The translations under genes and the position numbers were made by a program. From assembly GCF_902713425.1 (NCBI RefSeq), contig NC_081198.1, forward strand, positions 23,419,188-23,483,187: DNA of 64,000 bases. The letters are read 5' to 3'. The stretch is from Acipenser ruthenus (lineage: Eukaryota; Chordata; Actinopteri; Acipenseriformes; Acipenseridae). Positions 9,518 through 18,403 of the stretch are shown here, in pieces. The notes below the pieces were generated by a model. It ran no database searches. It was not told the origin of the DNA and saw only the letters and a list, made by a program, of their open reading frames with translations. How positions within the stretch are numbered: the first letter of the stretch is position 1; every line of letters starts with the position of its first letter.

Positions 9518-10523
9518 CCTTCAGCTGGCTCCTCCGATTGGGGTGGGAGAAGCCTCTGGACGTCCGGGTTGTCTCTCTCTACGGAAAAGAGACAACGTAA
9601 GCAGCAAATCTGGGCAGTTGAAGGAACTATTACTTTAGTCCCTGAGGAGATGGTCGCCTCGCAAGAGGGACCCCCTCCCCAGGTGAACGGTGTCCTTCCC
9701 TGGCGGAGTAGGGGGCGCTGCTTGGCACCGAGACCACGTAGGAAGAATCGTGGCTGTGACGCCTCCTCGGGGTCCGGGGCCGCCCTCTGCTCCTCCCAGA
9801 TGGCGCCCTCTGCTGGGCGCCTGCTGCTCTCTCGGTCTGGATCTCGATTACAATCAAGGGCTGGGGATGAGGTCGTCTAGGTCATCAAAGGGTCCTCAAA
9901 GGTCGTCTGGATGGTAGGTCCTCCTTCTCTCTAACTCCAGGAACGTCTGGAAAAGCCGGAACCGCCTGAAAAAGAAAAAAACGGGAACCGCCTGAAAAAG
10001 AAAAAACTGCTCTCAACAGTCAACAAAATCTTGAAAGACCCTCGGCCTGGATTGGGCAAGCCAAAACCAGACTGAGCATTAGTCTTCCAAAAAGTTGCCG
10101 AGCTGAAGAAAGCCAGTCAAAAATAAAAAAAATTCTGTTCCTCCTCACCCGAACAAACCTCTCACAGACCCTCGGAGGGAGCGGGCAATGCCACTACCCT
10201 CTAAGCCTTAGTCTTAGAAAGATTTATTCGAACTGAAGAGAAGCCAGAGTATATGGCTGGCTAAGAAGGACCTGGCATAGGGACATGTTCCACCACACTT
10301 GTCTGGTTAGCTGCATGCTCCCAGGAAACAAACTGCTGCTGTCTACATCATCATCACATGTGAATAAAAGAAAGAAAGACAGCAAGAAAGAAAGAGAGAA
10401 AGAAAGAGAAAGAAAGAAAGAGAGAAAGAAAAAAAAAGAAGTAAAACGGCGGGAAAACTTGCATCAACACTGGCACTCTCCCTCCAGCAGGGGTAGACAA
10501 AATGCTCACAGGAGAGATCCAGA

Positions 10524-10539
10524 TCTGACTTTGACCAAC
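10524..10539 (-). terminator. snRNA 3' box of the U2 unit
   Basis: The minus strand reads GTTGGTCAAAGTCAGA, which fits the vertebrate snRNA 3' box pattern GTTTN(0-3)AAARNNAGA with one difference in the T run. It begins 10 nt past the U2 3' end. In Pol II snRNA genes this element directs Integrator 3' cleavage. The same sequence lies at the same distance from nearly every U2 copy here; the copy at 48237-48425 has one base changed in it (48217). Confidence 0.75.
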
Positions 10540-10549
10540 GTTAGAGAAA

Positions 10550-10738
10550 GGTGTGCACCGTTCCCGGAGGTACTGCAATACCGGGCCGATGCGTGGAGTG
10601 GACGGAGCAAGCCCCTGTTCCATCTCCCGATTCCAAAAATCAATTTAATATATGGTCCCCTGATAGGGGACGTATCAGATATTAAACTGATAAGAACAGA
10701 TACTACACTTGATCTTAGCCAAAAGGCCGAGAAGCGAT
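10550..10738 (-). ncRNA. U2: U2 snRNA
   Basis: A complete 189-nt U2 copy starting ATCGCTTCTCGGCC. It has the branch-site recognition sequence GTAGTA at nt 33-38, the Sm site ATTTTTGG at about nt 99-106 and a 3' end in GCACACC. U2 pairs with the intron branch site and, in part, with U6 in the spliceosome. A PSE-like element lies at -49 to -66 and a 3' box follows the gene, so this copy looks expressible. It has the majority sequence of the array and is used here as the reference for numbering. The exact 3' end is approximate by a few nt. Confidence 0.97.
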
Positions 10739-10786
10739 GGCGACTTGGCCCTTGCCCAGGGCCCCCCAGCCCGGACGGCACAGGGG

Positions 10787-10804
10787 GATTCAAAGGTGGG
10801 TGCA
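10787..10804 (-). promoter_or_regulatory. PSE-like core promoter element of U2
   Basis: The minus strand reads TGCACCCACCTTTGAATC at -66 to -49 from the U2 start. The CACC and TTGAAT blocks have the spacing I recall for the human U2 PSE, and the position is right for SNAPc binding. The same block occurs at the same distance from each intact U2, and also upstream of the K9 junction (about 60954-60971). This is a match by eye. Confidence 0.65.
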
Positions 10805-10945
10805 AAATTCCAAGCACAAGCAGACCCCCAAAAAACGGGCTGTTGCTTCCAGAGGGGAAATGTGCAATTTAAGCAGGAGAAAACAAAACAAAGCAAAAAC
10901 ACACACATAACACCAAAAACAAAACATAAACTGGCGGAGTGCGTC

Positions 10946-10996
10946 TTACAAATAGTCATGCCAAGCTGCTATGCTGTGCAAGGTGCCTTGGGTAAC
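10946..10996 (-). promoter_or_regulatory. Candidate distal sequence element of U2
   Basis: Located at -208 to -258, the usual place for a snRNA DSE. It contains an octamer-like ATTTGTAA (6 of 8 to ATTTGCAT) at 10946-10953 and an SPH/Staf-like stretch at 10976-10996 with good flanks (TTACCC and CCTTGCA) but a mismatched centre. The block is kept in all full spacers. The assignment is tentative. Confidence 0.35.
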
Positions 10997-11338
10997 TACA
11001 ACTGTGCCTCGCTGGCTGGCTGGCTTGCTAAGAAGGTCCTGGCATAGGGACATGTTCCACCACACTTGTCTGGTTAGCTGCATGCTCCCAGGAAACAACC
11101 TGCTGCTGTCTACATCATCACCACATGTGAATAAAAGAAAGAAAGACAGCAAGAAAGAAAGAGAGAAAGAAAGAGAGAAAGAGAGAAAGAAAGAGAGAAA
11201 GAAAGAAAGAGAGAAAGAAAAAAAAAGAAGTAAAACGGCGGGAAAACTTGCATGAACACTGGCACTCTCCCTCCAGCAGGGGTAGACAAAATGCTCACAG
11301 GAGAGATCCAGATCTGACTTTGACCAACGTTAGAGAAA

Positions 11339-11527
11339 GGTGTGCACCGTTCCCGGAGGTACTGCAATACCGGGCCGATGCGTGGAGTGGACGGAGCAAG
11401 CCCCTGTTCCAACTCCCGATTCCAAAAATCAATTTAATATATGGTCCCCTGATAGGGGACGTATCAGATATTAAACTGATAAGAACAGATACTACACTTG
11501 ATCTTAGCCAAAAGGCCGAGAAGCGAT
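11339..11527 (-). ncRNA. U2: U2 snRNA
   Basis: Complete 189-nt copy, identical in length to the 10550-10738 gene. It has one change at nt 116 (A to U, plus position 11412), just 3' of the Sm site. Branch-site recognition and the 5' end are intact. PSE-like element and 3' box are present. Confidence 0.96.
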
Positions 11528-12113
11528 GGCGACTTGGCCCTTGCCCGGGGCCCCCCAGCCCGGACGGCACAGGGGGATTCAAAAGGTGGGTGCAAAATTC
11601 CAAGCACAAGCAGACCCCCAAAAAACGGGCTGCTGCTTCCAGAGGGGAAATGTGCAATTTAAGCAGGAGAAAACAAAACAAAGCAAAAACACACACATAA
11701 CACCAAAAACAAAACATAAACTGGCGGAGTGCGTCTTACAAATAGTCATGCCAAGCTGCTATGCTGTGCAAGGTGCCTTGGGTAACTACAACAGTGCCTC
11801 GCTGGCTGGCTGGCTTGCTAAGAAGGTCCTGGCATAGGGACATGTTCCACCACACTTGTCTGGTTAGCTGCATGCTCCCAGGAAACAACCTGCTGCTGTC
11901 TACATCATCACCACATGTGAATAAAAGAAAGAAAGACAGCAAGAAAGAAAGAGAGAAAGAAAGAGAGAAAGAGAGAAAGAAAGAGAGAAAGAAAAATAAA
12001 AAAAGTAAAACGGCGGGAAAACTTGCATCAACACTGGCACTCTCCCTCCAGCAGGGGTAGACAAAATGCTCACAGGAGAGATCCAGATCTGACTTTGACC
12101 AACGTTAGAGAAA

Positions 12114-12229
12114 GGTGTGCACCGTTCCCGGAGGTACTGCAATACCGGGCCGATGCGTGGAGTGGACGGAGCAAGCCCCTGTTCCATCTCCCGATTCCAA
12201 AAATCAATTTAATATATGGTCCCCTGATA
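12114..12229 (-). pseudogene. U2 snRNA 3' fragment (nt 74-189), interrupted by K3
   Basis: U2 is present only from about nt 74 to its 3' end. K3 joins at a TATC that is shared with the element terminus, so the junction lies 37 nt further into U2 than for K2. The Sm site and the 3' stem-loops remain. The branch-site region and promoter are gone. The U2 fragment at 35148 ends at the same point. Confidence 0.94.
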
Positions 12230-12862
12230 CTCTTTTATTGAGATTTTACATTTTTTACATTTACACCCATTCGTTTTTTCATTCATTTTACATTTCTTTT
12301 AAAGATGACATTCATGCATACAGACATACATTTTGTTTTAAAAGCATTTAAAATACATTTAAAAACACCAAGACAATTGTGCTTTGTACATGGTTAAAAC
12401 AGACACAGATTAAAATCAACATGAAAAAAACCTGTGCTGTTTTAAAAGTGACTGGAAAAAAAGAACCATCTATAAAAAACCAGTGCTTGTGAGGGCCGGG
12501 GAGTGCTCTCTAAAAAAGTGAACATAAACCTAGATCTAAAACAGGGACAGGGGAAAAGGGACAGTGTATAAACAGTGAGTTAAAATTCTAAAATTTTAAA
12601 ACACTTAAAATGTAACTTTTAATAGTTTACATTAAAAATCTTAAAGATACATAAAACAAAACAAAACAAAATCAAATAAAACATTCAAATTAAATCAAAG
12701 GTCCATAAAACTGAAACAAAAAGACTACATAAAACCAGGGCACCGTTGAAAAACGGTCATGCCAGCTAAAAAGGGCGGAATGCTGGCATGACAAAATAAA
12801 TAAAAGGCTTAGCGGTGCCCCGTAGTCCCGCTCCTAGGAGCTAGCGGTTCCAGTTTTTTCCC

Positions 12863-15800
12863 TTATTCCATCTTCACGTCCTGAAGTCCGGCGATCCTCC
12901 ACTCCGCGCAGGCCTTGTCCTTCCCGAGGGTCCGGATGTCCAGAATTACAAAGTCCTTGATAAGAGTTTGTGCCCTTCTGGTCGTGGTGATAGTGTCTAG
13001 CTCCTGCTTGTGATAGACACAGACGTTACGGCCTTCCCACAGGATCTGCTTGACAACATTGATGACACGCCAAACGCACTTAGCTGTGCTGGTAGTGATT
13101 CCTCCCGCAGGCCCATAGAGCACAGTCTCAGCGGTCATCTTGGCCGTGTCAGCAAACCTGTTTAGGAAGACAGAGACAGAGAGCCAGACACTGCCAGCCA
13201 CATCACACTCCCAGAAGATATGGGCTGGTGTTTCTCTCTTGCGGCACTTTGCATAGGGGCATGTTTCTACTTGGGCTAGTCCCCTCCTGAACATGAACGC
13301 TCGAGTGGGGAGTGCACTGTGGACGGTGTTCCATGCTATATCCTTCTGGACATTACTGAGGCAGCTGTGAGACACATTCTCCCAGATTTTTTGGCTTTGG
13401 GTGAGGGAGAAAGTAGCTACTTTTTCAATTTCCTGGGAACCGGCAAGATATTTAGTTACAGCCTTGTATTCCCAGGAGGCCAATTTTGCTTTATCTAAGC
13501 CCAATTTATATATAGTGTCCCTTAAGGTTCTATAATACAATGGGGGGTCCCAGGAGTACGGCACGGTGTTATCAATAGTGCAGAGGCCCAAGGCCCTGAG
13601 ACAGGTGGCAAAATAGAAACGATTCATGTAACATACCTTCCTGTCCAGGGCCTGGATGTTCTTGATAGTTTGCGTGAGCCCCTGCACTCGGGTGAGCTGC
13701 ACAACGTCCGGGACCCCCTTACCTCCCTTCTTGTCGGCTTTACTCAGAGTGGCTCGCTTTACCCTCTCCATCTTGCTGCCCCAGATAAAGCGGTGGATAA
13801 TGCGGTCCACCACTTTTTTGGTGGTACTGTCTGGGGGAAAGATTTTTCCTACATAAGAGAGGATGGGGAACAGTATAGACTTGGTTATTAATACTCTACC
13901 CGTCATTGTTAAGGATCTTGTGCTCCATCCGCCAATCTTTTTACGGACCTGGTTAATGGCCGCCGTCCAGCTCTGGGCCCCCGAGCTATTGTTCTCGAAA
14001 ATGAGGCCCAGAATCTTGATTTTGTCCTTTTTGACAGGGTACATGTCCGACAGTTCCCTATCTACCTGCCAATTTTTAGACACGTAGACTTCGCTCTTGG
14101 ACTTATTAATCACTGCCCCGGTCGCCGTGCAGTACTTCTCAAGGATATTACTAATCCGAGGTACCGACGATGTGTTGGTGCAAATGAGTGACACATCGTC
14201 CATATATGCTGTTGTTTTGACCTGGACCCCGTTGGATCCAGGCAGCTGGAAACCAGTTATATTGGTATCCCTACGAATTGCCTGCAGGAGGGGTTCAATG
14301 CACACGACATATAGCAGTGGGGATAGTGGGCAACCCTGTCTGACCCCTGACTGGATAGATATTTTACCAGTCAGGTGCCTGTTCACCAAGACTCGGGTAC
14401 TAATGTTTGTATATATGGTTTTAACCCACTCCCTAAGTCCAGGAGCGAATTTCATCTGGTCCATCACTTTGTACATATATTCATGGCTTACCCTATCGAA
14501 CGCCTTCTCCTGGTCAAGGTTGAACAGGCAGAGGGGATGGTTCCGTTCTCTAGAATAAGCCAGAATGTCCCTTGTTAACATTAAAATATCCGTGATGGAC
14601 CTCCCTGGGACGCCACAAGCCTGGTCGGGGCCAATGACCAAAGGGAGGTGTACTTGTAGCCGGAGCATCAGAGCTTTGGCTAGTATCTTGTAATCCACGC
14701 AAAGGAGGCTGATTGGGCGCCAATTCCGTAGATCTTTAACTTCCCCTTTCTTATGAAGGAGAGTAATTACACTCTCCCGCATAGAAGGGCCCAACCGCTT
14801 CTCCCTGTAGACCGCTCTGTAGACCTCCGCTAAATGGACTTTTAGCGTGTCCCAAAAAAGATGGTAATACTCACCCGGGATGCCATCTGGACCTGGCGTC
14901 TTACCGGTGTTCATGGTCTTAACCGCCTGGGTGAGCTCCTCCAGCGTGAGTTCTGGGTCCTTCTCCTCCTCCTCGTCGTCCCGCACTGAGTCAGGCTCCA
15001 ACTGGCTCAGGAACCACTCTATCAGGGTGTCATCTGTAGCTTTGATGTTATATAGGTCCCTATAGAAGTTCTCTACCACTTTTTTCACTCCCTCACTATC
15101 CTCTGCTATCCTCCCCCTGCTGTCGAGCATGGAGGACATCAAGTGCCGCTTCTCCCTCGTTTTCTGGAAGAAGAAGCGAGTACACTTTTCGTCTTCCTCC
15201 ATTTTTTGCACTTTTGAATTGTGCATGACCTTTCGTTGTTCCTCCCTACAAAGCACTGAAAGATCTAGCTTGGTCTGGGCTATCTCGTCGCTTACAGGGA
15301 ACCCCCGAAGCTGAAGCAGGCTCAGACGCTGGAGGGCAGCATTCAGGTATTTATATTTGGCCCTCCTTTCTTTTGCTTTCCTCTTGCCTGCTGCTATGAA
15401 ATAACCCTTAGTTCTCATTTTGACCATCTCCCACCACTCTATAGGGGAGTTGAATAGGTCACGCAAAGTGGTCCACTCAACAAGCCTGCTCTTATAGGCT
15501 GCAGCTATGGAGGGGTCATCGAGTAAGGAGGTGTTTAATTTCCAGACCCCTGACCCCATCTGGGAGGTCTGAGGGACCTGCAATGTTACCTGCAGGAGCC
15601 TATGGTCAGAGAAGAAGACGGCCTGGGTGTCTACTGCCGTCTTCGTAAGGGAGCTGGTATGCAGGACGAGATCTATACGGGAGAAGGAGGTCCCAGATGA
15701 GCTCACCCAGGTAAAGGGAGGCACCAGGTCCTTACCTGCATCACACAGGGAGAAATCAAATATTACGGAGGACAAAACTCTACTAGAGCGGTCGTTGCGT

Positions 15801-16306
15801 GGCCTGCTCCGGTCTACGTCCCTCAGAGCACAATTGAAGTCACCTGACACGATGACGGGTACGTTCCCCAGCAGGAGTGGACGCAGCTGTGGAAAAAATT
15901 GAACTCTTTCGTTTTGGTTAGTGGGTGCATAGACATTGACCAGTCTGAGGGGAGTGTTGTTGTATGTCACATCCACGCTCAGAATTCTACCAGGTTCTAC
16001 CTCCCTGCTGCTGCGGGAGGTAATAAATGGGTTTTTAAACAGGATACCTACTCCGTCGGCTCTGGCTATGTTGGAGCCCGACCAGAAGGAGTCCCCCAGG
16101 GTCCAACTCTCCTTCAGGTCCCTATAATCAGGGCTCGACGAAATACCACACTCCTGCAGAAAGATGAGATCTGCTTTCAAGTTAGCTAGATAGTTTAGTA
16201 CATCAAATCTTTTTTGTGTCTCCCTGATGCTCCTGACATTAACAGACACACATATCAGGGCCATCAGGGTAGCTAACAAGAAAAGGAGTCGCTGCGTCCA
16301 CCCCAT
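12863..16306 (-). CDS. LINE ORF2, APE endonuclease and reverse transcriptase, K3 (full length)
   Basis: Open frame of 1147 residues including the C-terminal 12 residues missing from K2, K4 and K5. All APE and RT catalytic motifs and the C-terminal CCHC are present. Marker residues shared only with K6 are Ser in PPDSTTKK, Ala in RIAEDSEG and Ser in HNSKVQK. It has no complete ORF1 partner in the same element, so any mobility would depend on ORF1 protein supplied by another copy. Confidence 0.93.
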   Translation of the reverse strand: MGWTQRLLFLLATLMALICVSVNVRSIRETQKRFDVLNYLANLKADLIFLQECGISSSPDYRDLKESWTLGDSFWSGSNIARADGVGILFKNPFITSRSSREVEPGRILSVDVTYNNTPLRLVNVYAPTNQNERVQFFPQLRPLLLGNVPVIVSGDFNCALRDVDRSRPRNDRSSRVLSSVIFDFSLCDAGKDLVPPFTWVSSSGTSFSRIDLVLHTSSLTKTAVDTQAVFFSDHRLLQVTLQVPQTSQMGSGVWKLNTSLLDDPSIAAAYKSRLVEWTTLRDLFNSPIEWWEMVKMRTKGYFIAAGKRKAKERRAKYKYLNAALQRLSLLQLRGFPVSDEIAQTKLDLSVLCREEQRKVMHNSKVQKMEEDEKCTRFFFQKTREKRHLMSSMLDSRGRIAEDSEGVKKVVENFYRDLYNIKATDDTLIEWFLSQLEPDSVRDDEEEEKDPELTLEELTQAVKTMNTGKTPGPDGIPGEYYHLFWDTLKVHLAEVYRAVYREKRLGPSMRESVITLLHKKGEVKDLRNWRPISLLCVDYKILAKALMLRLQVHLPLVIGPDQACGVPGRSITDILMLTRDILAYSRERNHPLCLFNLDQEKAFDRVSHEYMYKVMDQMKFAPGLREWVKTIYTNISTRVLVNRHLTGKISIQSGVRQGCPLSPLLYVVCIEPLLQAIRRDTNITGFQLPGSNGVQVKTTAYMDDVSLICTNTSSVPRISNILEKYCTATGAVINKSKSEVYVSKNWQVDRELSDMYPVKKDKIKILGLIFENNSSGAQSWTAAINQVRKKIGGWSTRSLTMTGRVLITKSILFPILSYVGKIFPPDSTTKKVVDRIIHRFIWGSKMERVKRATLSKADKKGGKGVPDVVQLTRVQGLTQTIKNIQALDRKVCYMNRFYFATCLRALGLCTIDNTVPYSWDPPLYYRTLRDTIYKLGLDKAKLASWEYKAVTKYLAGSQEIEKVATFSLTQSQKIWENVSHSCLSNVQKDIAWNTVHSALPTRAFMFRRGLAQVETCPYAKCRKRETPAHIFWECDVAGSVWLSVSVFLNRFADTAKMTAETVLYGPAGGITTSTAKCVWRVINVVKQILWEGRNVCVYHKQELDTITTTRRAQTLIKDFVILDIRTLGKDKACAEWRIAGLQDVKME

Positions 16307-16311
16307 AGCGA

Positions 16312-17208
16312 CTATGATTGGGAGGTCGGGACACTCTTCCTACTCTTAGCTCTACGCTTGCTTCGAGGGGGCTTGGGCTTATTTGCAACTCCCATCACCC
16401 CTGAGAAGGTACTCACTGCTGCCTCGTCCAAGAAAGCACCGTCTTTATATGCACAGTATGTGGAGTTGTTGGGGCTATTCAACTCCCCACAAGGTAAGTC
16501 TGGTGGAACTTGCTCAGGGCCCCTCGGAACGTGTGGGTCAGCTTTGTCCTGGGGGGGGGTTATGACAGACAGCATTCTTTGGCTGTTACCGTCTGTTGAA
16601 TTGGAGCTGTTAGCAGACTTCTGGCTTACCGCGTCCAGGGGTATTCCCATGTCCTCCAGTGCTGTATCTAGGAGGACCTCTAGGGGGCCCCTGGTTTTGC
16701 CCATACAAGGGAGGGGGTCAAGGATGCTTTGAAGGGAGGCCCTTCGCTTGAAGAGGGTCATTGCTACCGAGGTACTGCTGGTCAGGGAAGGTGTTGACCC
16801 CGACCTCTCCCTCGGTGCATTAGTGAACACCTCTTCTGCGAGGTGTGCTAGGGTTTGTGCCAACGACTGGGAAGGCTGGCTGGGGATGCCCTGGCTGGCT
16901 GCTACCTGCCCACTAGGCGGCAGTGTAGCCGTCCCACTCGCCTCCGTCTCTGCCTGCGAGGGCAAGACTGGGGACTTTGTGTGGACATTAGCTGGTTTTG
17001 GATCTATGGGGGCCACCTGCAACTTGCTGTCTTTGATCCTGATCTTCTTTCTTTTCCCCCCCTCGTCTCTACCCTTTCTTTTCCCCACCCTCTGCTGGTT
17101 CTTCACTCCCTTCCCCTCCTTCTCACTCTCACTTTCACTGTCGCTTTCGCTTTCCTCCCCCACGGACTCAATCCTTATGGCGTCATAACGAGAGCCGAGG
17201 GGGAGTGC
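16312..17208 (-). pseudogene. LINE ORF1, C-terminal part only, K3
   Basis: About 299 codons from near residue 350 to the normal stop: the acidic Ser-Glu tract, the Lys patch and the basic tail. The RRM-like domain and the zinc knuckles are lost by 5' truncation. The frame happens to continue upstream into spacer DNA to 17409, giving a 365-codon open frame whose first part is U2 spacer; this is chance, and no support for its expression is seen. Confidence 0.88.
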
Positions 17209-17592
17209 AAGGTCATGCCAAGCTGCTATGCTGTGCAAGGTGCCTTGGGTAACTACAACTGTGCCTCGCTGGCTGGCTGGCTTGCTAAGAAGGTCCTGGC
17301 ATAGGGACATGTTCCACCACACTTGTCTGGTTAGCTGCATGCTCCCAGGAGACAACCTGCTGCTGTCTACATCATCACCACATGTGAATAAAAGAAAGAA
17401 AGACAGCAAGAAAGAGAGAAAGAAAGAGAGAAAGAGAGAAAGAAAGAGAGAAAGAAAGAAAGAGAGAAAGAAAAAAAAAATTAGTAAAACAGCGGGAAAA
17501 CTTGCATCAACACTGGCACTCTCCCTCCAGCAGGGGTAGACAAAATGCTCACAGGAGAGATCCAGATCTGACTTTGACCAACGTTAGAGAAA
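17209..17592. repeat. U2 spacer part between K3 and a U2 fragment
   Basis: Spacer beginning at GTCATGCC, containing the candidate SPH-like motif and a purine microsatellite at about 17390-17479. It carries variants (GGAGACAACC, AAACAGCGGG) also found beside K6 at 40239-40611, which supports a shared origin of the K3 and K6 blocks. The PSE region is missing. Confidence 0.85.
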
Positions 17593-17728
17593 GGTGTGCA
17601 CCGTTCCCGGAGGTACTGCAATACCGGGCCGATGCGTGGAGTGGACGGAGCAAGCCCCTGTTCCATCTCCCGATTCCAAAAATCAATTTAATATATGGTC
17701 CCCTGATAGGGGACGTATCAGATATTAA
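17593..17728 (-). pseudogene. U2 snRNA 3' fragment (nt 54-189), interrupted by K4
   Basis: U2 is present from nt 54 onward. The element terminus GAGTA is followed by TTAATATC of U2, a third distinct 3' junction. The same junction is found for K7 (41390-41525). The Sm site is kept; the branch-site region is lost. Confidence 0.94.
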
Positions 17729-18403
17729 TACTCTTTTATTGAGATTTTACATTTTTTACATTTACACCCATTCGTTTTTTCATTCATTTTACATTTCTTT
17801 TAAAGATGACATTCATGCATACAGACATACATTTTGTTTTAAAAGCATTTAAAATACATTTAAAAACACCAAGACAATTGTGCTTTGTACATGGTTAAAA
17901 CAGACACAGATTAAAATCAACATGAAAAAAACCTGTGCTGTTTTAAAAGTGACTGGAAAAAAAGAACCATCTATAAAAAACCAGTGCTTGTGAGGGCCGG
18001 GGAGTGCTCTCTAAAAAAGTGAACATAAACCTAGATCTAAAACAGGGACAGGGGAAAAGGGACAGTGTATAAACAGTGAGTTAAAATTCTAAAATTTTAA
18101 AACACTTAAAATGTAACTTTTAATAGTTTACATTAAAAATCTTAAAGATACATAAAACAAAACAAAACAAAATCAAATAAAACATTCAACATAAATCAAA
18201 TAAAAGTCCATAAAACTGAAACAAAAAGACTACATAAAACCAGGGCACCGTTCAAAAACGGTCATGCCAGCTAAAAAGGGCGGAATGCTGGCATGACAAA
18301 ATAAATAAAAGGCTTAGCGGTGCCCCGTAGTCCCGCTCCTAGGAGCTAGCGGTTCCAGTTTTTTCCTTTATTCCATCTTCACGTCCTGAAGTCCGGCGAT
18401 CCT

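Larger units (their letters stand above)
3490..10257 (-). mobile_element. K2: near full-length U2-targeted LINE
   Basis: An element of about 6.8 kb. It has a 3' UTR at 3490-4158, ORF2, ORF1 (shifted once) and a 5' UTR at 9518-10257. Its 3' end reads AATAAAAGAGTA on the minus strand and joins U2 at nt 39. There is no poly(A) tail. The 5' end joins the spacer about 290 bp upstream of where U2 would start, so about 350 bp of array is missing. It carries an approximately 27-bp duplication in the 5' UTR (9958-10008), shared with K4 and K5. Small differences from K1 show it is a separate lineage. Confidence 0.92.
10258..12113. repeat. U2 array segment: spacers around two intact U2 genes
   Basis: Spacer DNA between K2 and K3. 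Purine microsatellites lie at about 10366-10440, 11133-11230 and 11923-12004, one per unit, always downstream of a U2 3' end. The two U2 start sites are 789 bp apart. Each complete spacer of about 600 bp carries the snRNA promoter next to the U2 start, an A-rich stretch and a GGCTGGCTGGC run. No protein gene is evident. Confidence 0.9.
12230..17208 (-). mobile_element. K3: U2-targeted LINE, 5'-truncated within ORF1
   Basis: Element of about 5.0 kb with the 3' UTR (12230-12862), a full ORF2 and only the C-terminal part of ORF1. It stops at about 17208, after GGGAGTGC, and joins the U2 spacer at GTCATGCC with 2-3 unassigned bases between. The 3' end joins U2 at nt 76. Both junctions are the same in K6, so the two are copies of one insertion. 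Stem-loops of the 3' UTR are at 12742-12792. Confidence 0.92.

Noticed and set aside
10675-10959. 94-codon minus-strand frame rich in Cys and Phe upstream of U2 (repeated in most units)
   Set aside because: It overlaps the snRNA promoter and the first part of U2, and follows the A-rich spacer composition; no coding features.
11133-11230. Possibility of a CRISPR-like array from the regular repeats
   Set aside because: The repeats are 775-bp snRNA units and simple purine tracts with no spacer-repeat structure; the genome is eukaryotic.
16312-17409. 365-codon frame starting in U2 spacer and continuing into ORF1 (also 39343-40440)
   Set aside because: The upstream 66 codons or so are antisense spacer. 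The joined frame is a chance result of the K3/K6 truncation point.
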